Shown: positions 52,169 to 60,903 of the stretch, in pieces
How positions within the stretch are numbered: position 1 is the first letter of the stretch
Layout of the letters: each line of letters starts with the position of its first letter
Source: Paeniglutamicibacter gangotriensis Lz1y
GTDB lineage: Bacteria > Actinomycetota > Actinomycetes > Actinomycetales > Micrococcaceae
Length of the DNA stretch: 64,000 nucleotides
Reading direction: 5' to 3'
Assembly (NCBI RefSeq): GCF_000348945.1
Contig: NZ_AOCK01000011.1
Span: forward strand, 62,001 to 126,000
Program-made: the position numbers and the translations under genes
The notes under the pieces: generated by a model
Database searches by the model: none
The model's input: the letters and a program-made list of their open reading frames with translations, nothing else
What the model was told of the DNA's origin: nothing

Positions 52169-52954
52169 CTACTTGGACCAAATGTCGTCGCCACGCAGCG
52201 TAGCGTCCGCACCGCCATCAATGTAGATCGTCTGGCCTGTGACGTGTGAGTTTTCCTCGCTGGTCAGCCAGGCCAAGAGACGGGCGATGTCCACCGCTTC
52301 GGAGTGGTGGTTCAAGGGCATCGGGACATTGTCATCGGCCAGTTTGCGGCCTTCTTCGGTGGCGAGCATCTCGCGGGTCATATTGGTGATGACGGTTCCG
52401 GGGGCCACGGCATTTAGCGGGATGCCGGCACCGGCCCAGGCCGCGGTGATGCATTCGCGGCGCACCCAGCGGGAGATTGCGCGTTTGGATGAGGAGTAAT
52501 TAAGGTATCCCGCTCGAGGGCCCTGCTCCTCCAGTGCCGCACCTAGGCGCAGCGCCTCCGCCTCGTCGCCCGACAGCATGGCCTCGACCAACGCCTCGGA
52601 GTTCGCTTGCAGGGACGCCATGGAGGAAACCACTGCCACGCGCGGAGCCGAGGACTGCGACAATGCCGGCAACAGCCCCTCAAGGAACGCGGTCACCCCG
52701 AAGAAGTTGACCGCGAGGGTGAAGGCCTTGGGCGCCGATACCCCGGCAGCCGCGATGATCGCATCGACCCGTCCCCCGGCCGCGGCCAGAGTTTCGGAGA
52801 TCGCGGCCGCGCGTCCCGCCGCCGTGGAGAGGTCCGCGTTCACTTCGGCGTCGCGCAGATCCACGCCGATCACCTGATGGCCGCGTTCGCGCAGCAATTG
52901 GGAGGTTGCTGCACCGATGCCCGATGCGGATCCCGTGACGACGTATGTTCTCAT
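52169..52954 (-). CDS. Short-chain dehydrogenase (3-alpha-hydroxysteroid dehydrogenase-like)
   Basis: The 261-residue SDR has TGSASGIGAATSQLL (cofactor loop), AGVDLRDA-type Asp giving NAD preference, IIAAAGVS, VSSMAS and the active-site pair YSSSK, and ends TIYIDGGADATL. The long insertion after VSSMAS (residues about 120-150) is typical of 3-alpha-HSD/carbonyl reductase-like members. GGAAAGG precedes ATG 52954. The substrate is unknown; steroid or related carbonyl is possible. Confidence 0.82.
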   Translation of the reverse strand: MRTYVVTGSASGIGAATSQLLRERGHQVIGVDLRDAEVNADLSTAAGRAAAISETLAAAGGRVDAIIAAAGVSAPKAFTLAVNFFGVTAFLEGLLPALSQSSAPRVAVVSSMASLQANSEALVEAMLSGDEAEALRLGAALEEQGPRAGYLNYSSSKRAISRWVRRECITAAWAGAGIPLNAVAPGTVITNMTREMLATEEGRKLADDNVPMPLNHHSEAVDIARLLAWLTSEENSHVTGQTIYIDGGADATLRGDDIWSK

Positions 52955-53158
52955 GGAAGCTGGCCTTTCCCGGGGGCCGCGGACGGCCGGGGCGTTTTGC
53001 CCCGGGCTCATTCCTGTTGGGCCTGCCCTGTGCTGCCTACGCTACGCCCCAAAGCCCGCACCTGCTGGACGCGTTCACCAACAGCGGGAAGTACACAGAA
53101 AGCAAAAACCATTGCTATGTACTGTTTTTACATGGTCCTCGAGTTGCTGGTTAACGTG

Positions 53159-53214
53159 CGGGACCCCGGTTGATCAGCGCGCGAACTCGGTCCGCACTGA
53201 TCACCGGGGTCCCG
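53159..53214 (-). terminator. Hairpin downstream of dadA
   Basis: CGGGACCCCGGT(T)GATCAG pairs with CTGATCACCGGGGTCCCG in an 18-bp stem with one bulged base. It starts 21 bases past the dadA stop and has no T run. Confidence 0.6.
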
Positions 53215-53234
53215 ATGGTTCTTCTTATGGGAGC

Positions 53235-54512
53235 TTAGAAGCCCTTGCGCAGCGGGTTGAAGTGACGGGCCACGGACGGCTTTTCCTTGCCGAGGATGCC
53301 TGCGGCGATCATCTTGCCGGACAGCGGACCCAGGGCCACCCCCCACATACCGTGTCCGCCTCCAACGTGTACCCGTGGCGAGCGGGTCACGCCGACCAAC
53401 GGCATGCCATCGGCGGTGCAGGGGCGACCGCCAACCCATTCTTCCTTGCGGTTTTCCCAGTTGATGCCCGTGTATACCGGGGCGGCAGCAGCCACGATTG
53501 CCTCAATACGCTTGGGCTCCAACGGGTGGTTGGCGTCGCGGAACTCCATGGTTCCGGCGATGCGGAAGCGATCCCCGAGCGGGGTGCAGGCAACGCGTTG
53601 GGCCGGGAAGTAGATCGGGTGGGTCGGCATGACCTCGGGCTGGACCGTGAAGGAGTACCCTCGGCCTGCCTGCACCGCGACGTTTACGCCAAATTTCTTG
53701 GTCAGGTCGTTCAACCAGGCGCCGGTGGCCATAACCACATGATCGGCGGTGATCGAGCGGCCCTCGGAGCCGATGATCGTCACCGATCCACCGTTGTCGC
53801 GGATGTCGGTGACGTTGTAGGAACCGATGATGTCGCCGCCGCGGGCGATCACGGATTCGGCCAGCGATTCCATGTACTTCGGCGGATTCAGGAAGCGCTG
53901 GTTCTTGATGGCCACGCCGGCTGCCACATCGTCCGACAGGGTCGGTTCGATGGCTCGCAGCTCGTCACCGGTCAGCAGGTCGTATTCGACGGTACCGCCG
54001 GTTTTCCGGATCATGTCGAATTCGCGAATGAGTCCCTCACGGTCCTTCAGCGAATTGAAACCGGTCAGGAACGGCTCAGCATTCTTGGTCTTCTCAACCA
54101 CGCCCGGTCCGGCACTGGTGCCCGCGGCGAGCTCGTCGAACGCGTCGAGCCCGGTGGTGCCAAGCTCGGAGTAGATGCGCATGGCCTCCTGCCACTTCTT
54201 GGGAGTGCTGTGCCAGGTGAACCCGATCAGGAAACGAAGCAGTTTCGCGTCGGCCTTCAAGGGGATGTACAGCGGCGAGGCCGGATCCAGCATCATCTTC
54301 AGTCCGCTGGAGAAAATGGAAGGCTCGGCGATCGGAAGGGTCAGGGCCGGGGTCAGCCAGCCGGCGTTGCCCCAGGATGCTCCCGAAGCCACGCCACCGC
54401 GGTCGACCACAGTGACTTTGACGCCCTCCTGCTGCAGGTACCAGGCGGCGGACAGGCCGACGAATCCGGCGCCGACGATGACTACATGCTCAGGTGTCGT
54501 AACGCTGGCCAT
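53235..54512 (-). CDS. dadA: D-amino acid dehydrogenase-like FAD oxidoreductase
   Basis: The 425-residue DAO-fold flavoprotein begins with the FAD-binding motif HVVIVGAGFVGLSAAWYLQQ and has GNAGWLTPAL, the ATGAWLNDL strand, and C-terminal GGRPCTADGMPLVG and HVGGGHGMWGVALGP. This matches DadA, which oxidatively deaminates D-amino acids at the membrane. GGAGCGTGAACC precedes the ATG. No alanine racemase gene accompanies it; a long spacer separates it from the helicase gene. Confidence 0.85.
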   Translation of the reverse strand: MASVTTPEHVVIVGAGFVGLSAAWYLQQEGVKVTVVDRGGVASGASWGNAGWLTPALTLPIAEPSIFSSGLKMMLDPASPLYIPLKADAKLLRFLIGFTWHSTPKKWQEAMRIYSELGTTGLDAFDELAAGTSAGPGVVEKTKNAEPFLTGFNSLKDREGLIREFDMIRKTGGTVEYDLLTGDELRAIEPTLSDDVAAGVAIKNQRFLNPPKYMESLAESVIARGGDIIGSYNVTDIRDNGGSVTIIGSEGRSITADHVVMATGAWLNDLTKKFGVNVAVQAGRGYSFTVQPEVMPTHPIYFPAQRVACTPLGDRFRIAGTMEFRDANHPLEPKRIEAIVAAAAPVYTGINWENRKEEWVGGRPCTADGMPLVGVTRSPRVHVGGGHGMWGVALGPLSGKMIAAGILGKEKPSVARHFNPLRKGF

Positions 54513-55160
54513 GGTTCACGCTCCATTCAAGATTTTGCAAACACTTAGTCTCAACCTTGGCGGGAATCGTGCCGGGAATCAACGGCACCTAGCTTTTCGC
54601 CGGTGACGCATCACACAGAACCGTGTCGTTTGCATAAAATACGGTTATTTTTTCTTAGATCGCTGTTAATACGGCTACTACTCGGAGAGCCCGTCTTCTG
54701 ACCCGCCAAGTAGCGTTTAGCTCGCCTTCCTCGCCACAGACACGAGCCCGCTTCTGGCCCCGTCGCCGACAACATCTGTGAAGCTTCGACCATTACGGCC
54801 AATGCACCTGCCTCGACGGGAAGCGTGGCGTGGCCATGGAGCAGCTCGATGCAGCACTCGCACGCACCCCACCGAGCCGGCGGAACTACGGATGGAGGAC
54901 ACCAGCCGGCCGCTTCCCCGATACTCAACTCTCCCAAACAGCACCTTGCACCTCTCCACTCCCCCGAGGGTGGTGGGCCGCGGAACTGCTGCAGGACGGC
55001 CCGCCCAGCCACCATCGCGCAGTCGCCGATAAAAGATGGTCAAGGCACTTGAATCGGGGGTCGCCCTTGCCCCGGTCGGCCATCGCCTCGGATTCAGCCC
55101 TCAGTCGCAGTGCAACGGTTTTAGCACCACTGTGTCGGTGCCCGCCTTTAGACTTGTTAC
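54513..55160. other. 648-bp intergenic region with a possible degraded transposase remnant
   Basis: No intact gene is supported. The frame around 54836-54916 reads EQLDAALARTPPSRRNYGWR then TPAGRF, which weakly resembles the C-terminal RPRKTLGWRTPAE motif of IS30-type transposases. No terminal inverted repeats are seen. At the right end TAGACT (55149-55154) is the likely -10 of the SNF2 helicase gene. Confidence 0.35.
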
Positions 55161-58100
55161 ATGCTTTCAGGATCCCCGCTCCTCAATTCCACCACATCGA
55201 TTCGCGACCTCGTCGGTGCCCTGAGCATGGACCGCGGAGCTACTTATGCGTCGCAGGGACGGGTATTGGACGTCAACTGGGTGCCTGCGATGGGCTTCGT
55301 TCGCGCCAGCGTATTGGGCAGCGGCGGCAAAAAATACATCACGGCAGTGCACTCCCAAGTGCGCAACGGTGAACTTATGCCGCAACTGGGAACTTGCACC
55401 TGCCCGGTGGGAACAAATTGCAAGCATGCGGCCGCAGCCTTGTTCGCCTACATGTGGGACGAAACGAACTACGAGGACCCCGACCCGCGAGCTCCCTGGG
55501 AACGCACCCTGGATTCACTCATCGGCGAGGGCAAACCAGGGACTGGCGACATCGAGGAACGTGCTCTCGGCATCCAGTTCGAACTGCGCCCCAAGACCCT
55601 GGCCCGCTACCAAGCTTCGGCACTGCAAAAGATCAAGGCCGGGGCCATCCCCCACACCTCGAAACTTGATCTACAGATTCGTCCGGTACAGCTCAACGAG
55701 AAGGGCCGCTGGGTCTCAGGCAACCTGGCGTGGCAGCATTTTCGCTACACCCGGACCGGCGGAATCCCGGTGCTGCCGTTCGACTACGCCTATGACCAGG
55801 ATCAGGTCGCTTGGTTCTGCACGCTATTGCAGTTGAATGCTTTTGTCGCGTGGAATGGAACCCACCTTTCGACCAGCGATTTCCTCTCGCCCATGATCTG
55901 GGAACATTTGGCTCGGGCCGCCGCTTTGGGCATCGAGCTGCGCGGGCAATCGGCGAAGTCTACCGTGACGCTTCACAGCCCCGTCGCGGTGCGCACCGAT
56001 ATCTCTTCCGAAGCAAAGAAACTTCGGGTCCGCCCTTCCCTGGACGTGCTGCCTACGGATTTCGATAGCGACTTCCTCGGGGCCGTTGCGGACCACGGAG
56101 TCTTCTGGTGGGATGCCACCGAAGGAATGAAACATGTGAATCTGCATCTGGCACCATCACGGGCCAAGTTGCCAGCATTGGTCACCGGTCTGTTAAACAC
56201 CGACAAAAAGGTCACCATTCCCGCTAACGGACGGGATGCTTTCGAACAGGAATACCTGCCCAAGCTGGCCAAAGCCTCCGAGCTTTCCTCCATCGATCAG
56301 TCGATCGAGGTTCCCACGTCGTTGGAGCCTCACATGGTTCTTCGTATCCAGCACCGCACCGGCGACGAAGGGATGACAGCCAAACAGCTGAAGGCCTCCG
56401 CACCGGTGCCGAGTATCGTGCTCCACTGGGGCTTCGCCTACGGCCAACAATTGGTTCCACTGAACCAGGAGCTGGGCCTCACCGAACGCAATCCCAAGGC
56501 CGAGCTGGCCCTGCAACGCGAAGTTGCTGCAGCCATCCCCGGTTTCCCCGAGTCCTTCGCCGAGGTCTTCGCCATCCAAGCGCGCAACCGTCCGGCGGGC
56601 CTGTGGAATCCTTCGCTCAAAGGTGTGGCCGCGGCGCGATTCGTCACCGATGCGCTGCCCGTCCTCCGACAGCTGGAAAACCTCGAAGTGCTCGTCGAGG
56701 GCGAAGAGCCGGAATATGAGGAGCTCACCGCCGACCCGTTGATCACCGTCAAGGCTGAAAACACTGAAACCAGCGACTGGTTCGATCTTGGGGTCGAGGT
56801 CGCCATCGACGGCACCAAGATCCCCTTCACCGAGCTTTTCACGGCCCTGGCGCGGGGAGACGAGTACCTGATGCTCCCCGACGGCAAGTACTTTGCCCTC
56901 GCCCGACCCGAATTCGAGCAATTGCGCCGACTCATCGAGGAAGCCAAGGCGCTCTCGGATTCCACCATCGACGGAAGCATCCGGATTTCCAAGCACCAGG
57001 CATCGTTGTGGGCAGATCTTCAGGAAATTGCCACCAACGTCGAGGCGTCGGAAACTTGGACCCGTTCCATGGAAGGGCTTAACAACATCCTCGAGGTGGC
57101 CCAGGCCCCGCTGCCTGCCTCCATCAATGCCACCTTGCGTCCGTACCAGCGCGAGGGTTTCGAATGGCTTTCATTCCTGTACGACAACGGGTTGGGCGGG
57201 GTGCTCGCCGATGACATGGGGTTGGGAAAGACGCTGCAGACGCTGGCGCTGATCCAGCATGCCAAGGACAACCACAACAGTGCCGAAGGGAAGATGCCAC
57301 CGTTCCTGGTGGTGGCGCCCACCTCCGTGGTGTCCAACTGGGAGGCGGAAACCAAGCGCTTCGCCCCGGAACTCCGCAGTATCTACATCACCGAGACCGT
57401 ACGCCGCGGAGGGGTCACGACCCAGCAGATGGCCGAAGATGTCGACATCATCATCACCTCCTACGGCTTGTTCCGCATCGATCAGGACGAATACGCCGCT
57501 ACGAAGTTCTCCGGGCTCATCTTGGACGAGGCACAATTCGTGAAGAACCCTGCGACCCAGGCGGCCAAACAGGCCCGGGACTTTCCAGCCCCGTTCAAGC
57601 TGGCCATCACCGGCACCCCGATGGAGAACAACCTCTCCGAGCTGTGGTCAATGTTTGCCGTTGCTGCTCCGGGGATCTTCCCCACGCTCAAGCGCTTCGA
57701 TGAGACGTACCGCAAGCCCATTGAGAAGGAGGGCGACAACGAGGCTTTGAAGCGACTGCGCCGCCGCATCCGCCCCTTGATGCTTCGGCGCACCAAGGAA
57801 CTGGTCGCCACGGACCTGCCGGAGAAACAGGAACAAGTCCTGGAACTCGAATTGAGTCCCAAGCACCGAGTCATATACCAACGTCACCTGCAGCGCGAAC
57901 GCCAAAAGGTGCTGGGCATGCTCGAGGATATGGACAAGAACCGCTTCGCGGTCTTTTCTTCCCTCACCAAGCTGCGCCAGCTGTCCTTGGACGCCTCGCT
58001 CATCGACGAAGAATACGCCGAGGTTCCCAGCAGCAAGCTCGATGCCCTCCTCGAGCAGCTCGAGGACCTCACCGCAGAGGGCCACAACGCGCTGGTCTTC

Positions 58101-58535
58101 AGCCAATTCACTTCGTTCCTGTCCAAGGCCAGCGACAGGCTCAAAGCAGCCGGGATCGAGCATGCTTATCTGGACGGCTCGACCACCAAGCGCGCCAACG
58201 TCATCGAGTCCTTCACCTCGGGCAAGGTCAAGGTGTTCCTGATTTCGCTGAAGGCCGGCGGATTCGGGCTGAACCTCACCCAGGCGGACTACTGCTTCCT
58301 GATGGACCCGTGGTGGAATCCGGCCTCGGAGAACCAGGCCGTCGACCGAGCGCACCGCATCGGGCAGAAGCGCAACGTCATGGTCTACCGGATGATTTCC
58401 AAGGACACCATCGAGGAAAAGGTCATGGCGTTGAAGGATAAGAAGGCCAAGCTGTTCACCGCGGTGCTTGATGACGACGCGGCATTCGCCTCCGCGATCA
58501 GCGCCGATGACGTGCGAGCGCTCTTTTCCGACTAA
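55161..58535 (+). CDS. SWIM zinc finger-containing SNF2/DEAD-like helicase
   Basis: An 1124-residue ATPase. An N-terminal SWIM finger (CTCPVGTNCKHAAAALFAY, about 77-95) precedes a long SNF2-associated region and a bipartite SNF2 ATPase. Motifs are I DDMGLGKTLQTL (about 689), II LILDEAQFVKN (the DEAH variant DEAQ), III ITGTPMENNL, and V/VI LKAGGFGLNLTQ and DRAHRIGQKR. Such proteins translocate on DNA and remodel protein-DNA complexes. TAGACT six bases before ATG and no Shine-Dalgarno indicate a leaderless start. The gene at 58596 follows after 60 bases and may be co-transcribed. Confidence 0.92.
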   Translation: MLSGSPLLNSTTSIRDLVGALSMDRGATYASQGRVLDVNWVPAMGFVRASVLGSGGKKYITAVHSQVRNGELMPQLGTCTCPVGTNCKHAAAALFAYMWDETNYEDPDPRAPWERTLDSLIGEGKPGTGDIEERALGIQFELRPKTLARYQASALQKIKAGAIPHTSKLDLQIRPVQLNEKGRWVSGNLAWQHFRYTRTGGIPVLPFDYAYDQDQVAWFCTLLQLNAFVAWNGTHLSTSDFLSPMIWEHLARAAALGIELRGQSAKSTVTLHSPVAVRTDISSEAKKLRVRPSLDVLPTDFDSDFLGAVADHGVFWWDATEGMKHVNLHLAPSRAKLPALVTGLLNTDKKVTIPANGRDAFEQEYLPKLAKASELSSIDQSIEVPTSLEPHMVLRIQHRTGDEGMTAKQLKASAPVPSIVLHWGFAYGQQLVPLNQELGLTERNPKAELALQREVAAAIPGFPESFAEVFAIQARNRPAGLWNPSLKGVAAARFVTDALPVLRQLENLEVLVEGEEPEYEELTADPLITVKAENTETSDWFDLGVEVAIDGTKIPFTELFTALARGDEYLMLPDGKYFALARPEFEQLRRLIEEAKALSDSTIDGSIRISKHQASLWADLQEIATNVEASETWTRSMEGLNNILEVAQAPLPASINATLRPYQREGFEWLSFLYDNGLGGVLADDMGLGKTLQTLALIQHAKDNHNSAEGKMPPFLVVAPTSVVSNWEAETKRFAPELRSIYITETVRRGGVTTQQMAEDVDIIITSYGLFRIDQDEYAATKFSGLILDEAQFVKNPATQAAKQARDFPAPFKLAITGTPMENNLSELWSMFAVAAPGIFPTLKRFDETYRKPIEKEGDNEALKRLRRRIRPLMLRRTKELVATDLPEKQEQVLELELSPKHRVIYQRHLQRERQKVLGMLEDMDKNRFAVFSSLTKLRQLSLDASLIDEEYAEVPSSKLDALLEQLEDLTAEGHNALVFSQFTSFLSKASDRLKAAGIEHAYLDGSTTKRANVIESFTSGKVKVFLISLKAGGFGLNLTQADYCFLMDPWWNPASENQAVDRAHRIGQKRNVMVYRMISKDTIEEKVMALKDKKAKLFTAVLDDDAAFASAISADDVRALFSD

Positions 58536-58595
58536 GCATCGGCATTTACCGATCCACCAGGACTTTCCGAGAATCAGAGGGGGAACGACACCGAC

Positions 58596-59765
58596 ATGTC
58601 GAAATCGAAATCGGCCAAAAAGGCCCGCGCCGGACATCCTGGCCGCAATCCGAGGGCAGGAGCGTCCAAGTTTGAGGACCAGGTCCGCGCCGCAATGGTT
58701 CCCTACCTCGCCGAGCTGCGCGCCTTCTTCAACCAGCGCCATTCACCCGCAGATTCCGATGCGGGTGTCGAAGGGCTTGTCACGCTGCTGACCGTACACG
58801 CCAGGCTCCGCAACAAGGTTGCTGTCGCGGAACTGGAGCATGAAGCACTGGCCATCCAGTTCAAGGACCTGCGGGAAATCGGTGACGAGGTAGCCCAGGC
58901 CTGCGCCAGCATGCTGCGCGAGTTCATGCTTTTCCTGGCCGAAAGCGGTCGCTGGTCAGGATCGGTCGAAGAATTCAAGATGGTGTTCGACCTGTTGTCA
59001 GTCCAAGGTGGAGAATCCCCCGTGGTTGTCCCCGAACTGGACGAAGCCAGCGCGGATGAACGATGGGCAAAGCTGCCCATCGTTTCTGTGGCACGGGCCC
59101 TGCTGGCATGGGTGGGCGAGGGCCGCGAGGTGGATGGTGACGGGTTGCTGCTGGACGCGGATCTTGCTTCCGCTGCCGCAGCGGTGGGCCTCGACGTACG
59201 CTACGACCCCGGGGCGGGGCAGGTGCCGGCCCGCTGGCTTCCTGCGGCCGGCTCCGGTGTCTCTTCGCTGGCTCAACTCCCCAAGCTGGGCTCCTACTGG
59301 GATGCGCTGCTGCGCGCCGGCGTCTTGAGCTTCCAGACAGACAAGGTTGTCCCTAACCCTGTGGTGGCCGAGGCGTTGGAAGGCGAGCAGGGATTCAGCG
59401 CCCGTGGCGCGAAGGACCTGATTGCCGAGGGCCTCTACGCCCACGTCCTGCTCCATGCGGTAGGCCCCGAAGGCGACCACACTGTTACACAGATGACCGC
59501 GGCCTTGCTGGCCAAGGCTGGATCTGCCAATCCACCACGCACTGAGCTGGCTCTGGCCATTCCGGCGCCCGGTGAGCTGGAACCGGAACAAGAACACCTG
59601 CAACCGTTGTTTGCCCAGACCATTCCCGCGGCTGAGGCGCTGCTGCGGGCCCTCGAAGCGGAGGGGATGGTCCGGCTGGGCAAGCACATCAGGGTGCCGC
59701 GCGTACTGCGCGCCCCACTCGAACGCGCGCTGACTCGAGTAGCCGAGGAAGTCTTGGGTCAATAA
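58596..59765 (+). CDS. Uncharacterised protein downstream of the SNF2 helicase
   Basis: This 389-residue soluble protein begins with a lysine/arginine-rich tail (MSKSKSAKKARAGHPGRNPR), followed by helical segments (e.g. AELRAFFNQRHSPAD, VEEFKMVFDLLSVQGG), and ends with a probable winged-helix-like region (AAEALLRALEAEGMVRLGKH). The basic N-terminus suggests nucleic-acid binding. No named family is recognised. GAGGGGG lies upstream of the ATG. Proximity to the SWIM-SNF2 gene suggests a joint role, which is inference. Confidence 0.7.
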   Translation: MSKSKSAKKARAGHPGRNPRAGASKFEDQVRAAMVPYLAELRAFFNQRHSPADSDAGVEGLVTLLTVHARLRNKVAVAELEHEALAIQFKDLREIGDEVAQACASMLREFMLFLAESGRWSGSVEEFKMVFDLLSVQGGESPVVVPELDEASADERWAKLPIVSVARALLAWVGEGREVDGDGLLLDADLASAAAAVGLDVRYDPGAGQVPARWLPAAGSGVSSLAQLPKLGSYWDALLRAGVLSFQTDKVVPNPVVAEALEGEQGFSARGAKDLIAEGLYAHVLLHAVGPEGDHTVTQMTAALLAKAGSANPPRTELALAIPAPGELEPEQEHLQPLFAQTIPAAEALLRALEAEGMVRLGKHIRVPRVLRAPLERALTRVAEEVLGQ

Positions 59766-59773
59766 CCAGCCTT

Positions 59774-59824
59774 AACGCCGCGGGGCGGTGAAGATGCAGT
59801 GCATCTTCACCGCCCCGCGGCGTT
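59774..59824. terminator. 25-bp perfect inverted repeat between convergent genes
   Basis: The 51 bases are two exact 25-bp complementary arms around one G (AACGCCGCGGGGCGGTGAAG... mirrored). It begins 8 bases after the unknown gene's stop and ends 14 bases before the nitroreductase stop, so it can terminate both transcripts. T runs are short (TT on each side). Confidence 0.75.
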
Positions 59825-59838
59825 GCTATGACAGTGTG

Positions 59839-60462
59839 TCAGATGCTGGTTGTCGCAGCGTCGTTGTCCAGACGCGGCAAACGGTCGAACCACGGGTTAT
59901 CGCCCGGGGTCCCGACATTGACGATCAGGAAGGAATGGTTGGAGGTTCCCTCATTGATGACTGAGTCCACGCCTGCTGCGTCAAAGCCACCCATGGGTCC
60001 GGCATGAAGACCGGCGGCGCGGACTGCCATGATGAAGTAGCCCGCCTGCATCCACGCATTGTTCTTGGCGATTTCGGCCCGCGAGGTGGCATCTTCATCG
60101 AACATGGCCTTGCGCTCCGGCGCGTGCGGGAAGAACACCGGGAATTGCTCGTGCCAGTTGGCGTCGTAGCTCAGCACCGCAAGGGCCGGCGCCGTCAAGG
60201 ACTTGGCGCGGTTGCCTTCCATCATCTTTGCCACAACAGCCTCGCGAGCTTCCTGGCTCTTGACCCAAGTGATGCGCAACGGCTGGTTGTTCATCATGGT
60301 CGGACCCATTTTGGTTAGCTCATAAATGGCTTCGAGGGTTTCTTCGGATACCGCATCCTGGGAAAAGGTGTTGGCGGTACGGGCTTCGAGGAAAAGTTTG
60401 TCGGCAGTCTCAGCGTCGATCGACAGCTGGTCATAGACAGTAGCGGCGGTTTCAACGCTCAT
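59839..60462 (-). CDS. RutE/HadB-type nitroreductase family protein (malonic semialdehyde reductase-like)
   Basis: The 207-residue FMN oxidoreductase has LFLEARTANTFSQDAVSEE, the GPTMMNNQPLRITWV motif, NNAWMQAGYFIMAVRAAGL and AGPMGGFDAAGVD, all typical of the RutE-like subgroup. RutE reduces malonic semialdehyde in pyrimidine degradation, but no other rut genes are nearby, so another aldehyde or quinone substrate is possible. AAGGAG lies upstream of ATG 60462; the upstream frame extension to 60597 is not coding. Two 10-bp direct repeats lie in its promoter region. Confidence 0.85.
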   Translation of the reverse strand: MSVETAATVYDQLSIDAETADKLFLEARTANTFSQDAVSEETLEAIYELTKMGPTMMNNQPLRITWVKSQEAREAVVAKMMEGNRAKSLTAPALAVLSYDANWHEQFPVFFPHAPERKAMFDEDATSRAEIAKNNAWMQAGYFIMAVRAAGLHAGPMGGFDAAGVDSVINEGTSNHSFLIVNVGTPGDNPWFDRLPRLDNDAATTSI

Positions 60463-60520
60463 GTGAGGGGTGTGCTCCTTGCGGTTCTGCGGTAGTTGCC
60501 GCTGAGAAGAACCAGAACTG

Positions 60521-60540
60521 TATGCCAAAGTATTCCAAAG
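60521..60540. repeat. Two 10-bp direct repeats upstream of the nitroreductase gene
   Basis: TATGCCAAAG is followed directly by TATTCCAAAG (9 of 10 identical). On the reverse strand TACAGT just downstream is a -10 candidate, so the repeats sit where a regulator would bind next to polymerase. Confidence 0.4.
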
Positions 60541-60903
60541 ACAGCGGTAATGCGCGTCACGCCGCGAAGTTGCCGGCAAGAGTTGAGCCGTTTTCAAGGT
60601 TAAACATCAGCACGCCCGACGACGCCGTTGGTGGCCACTCTTGGGGTAGTGGCTACCGAGGAATCTTCAATGCCAAATGCTCCTTGGGGGAAAGCATTTG
60701 ACGCGATTCCTAAGTGCGGAACAACTTGGGGGCATGTTCCACATTTTGGCGTCGTCTGGCGTGCTGGAAATGGAGTCCAAGAATGCCACTCGCAAAACAC
60801 TCTTGGTTCCCATCGATCGGCTAAAGCGCCGATGTAGTTACAAGCATATCCGCGGCGCCAGGGCTAGCACATTAGACCTTTGGCCATAGTTGATGAGGTA
60901 ACC
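60541..60903. other. Intergenic region between nitroreductase and sensor kinase genes
   Basis: No supported gene. It contains loose inverted repeats (CAAATGC-13-GCATTTG near 60674-60700; GTGGCCACT/AGTGGCTAC near 60630-60656). Base composition is AT-richer than the flanking helicase region. Confidence 0.45.

Noticed and set aside
54611-55043. Several 70-180-codon frames between dadA and the SNF2 helicase
   Set aside because: They overlap in both strands, have Arg/Pro-rich shadow composition and no ribosome binding sites; only a weak transposase-like motif was kept as a finding.
60628-60889. Two overlapping short frames upstream of the sensor kinase gene end
   Set aside because: Both lack a ribosome binding site and any recognisable domain, and they overlap each other.
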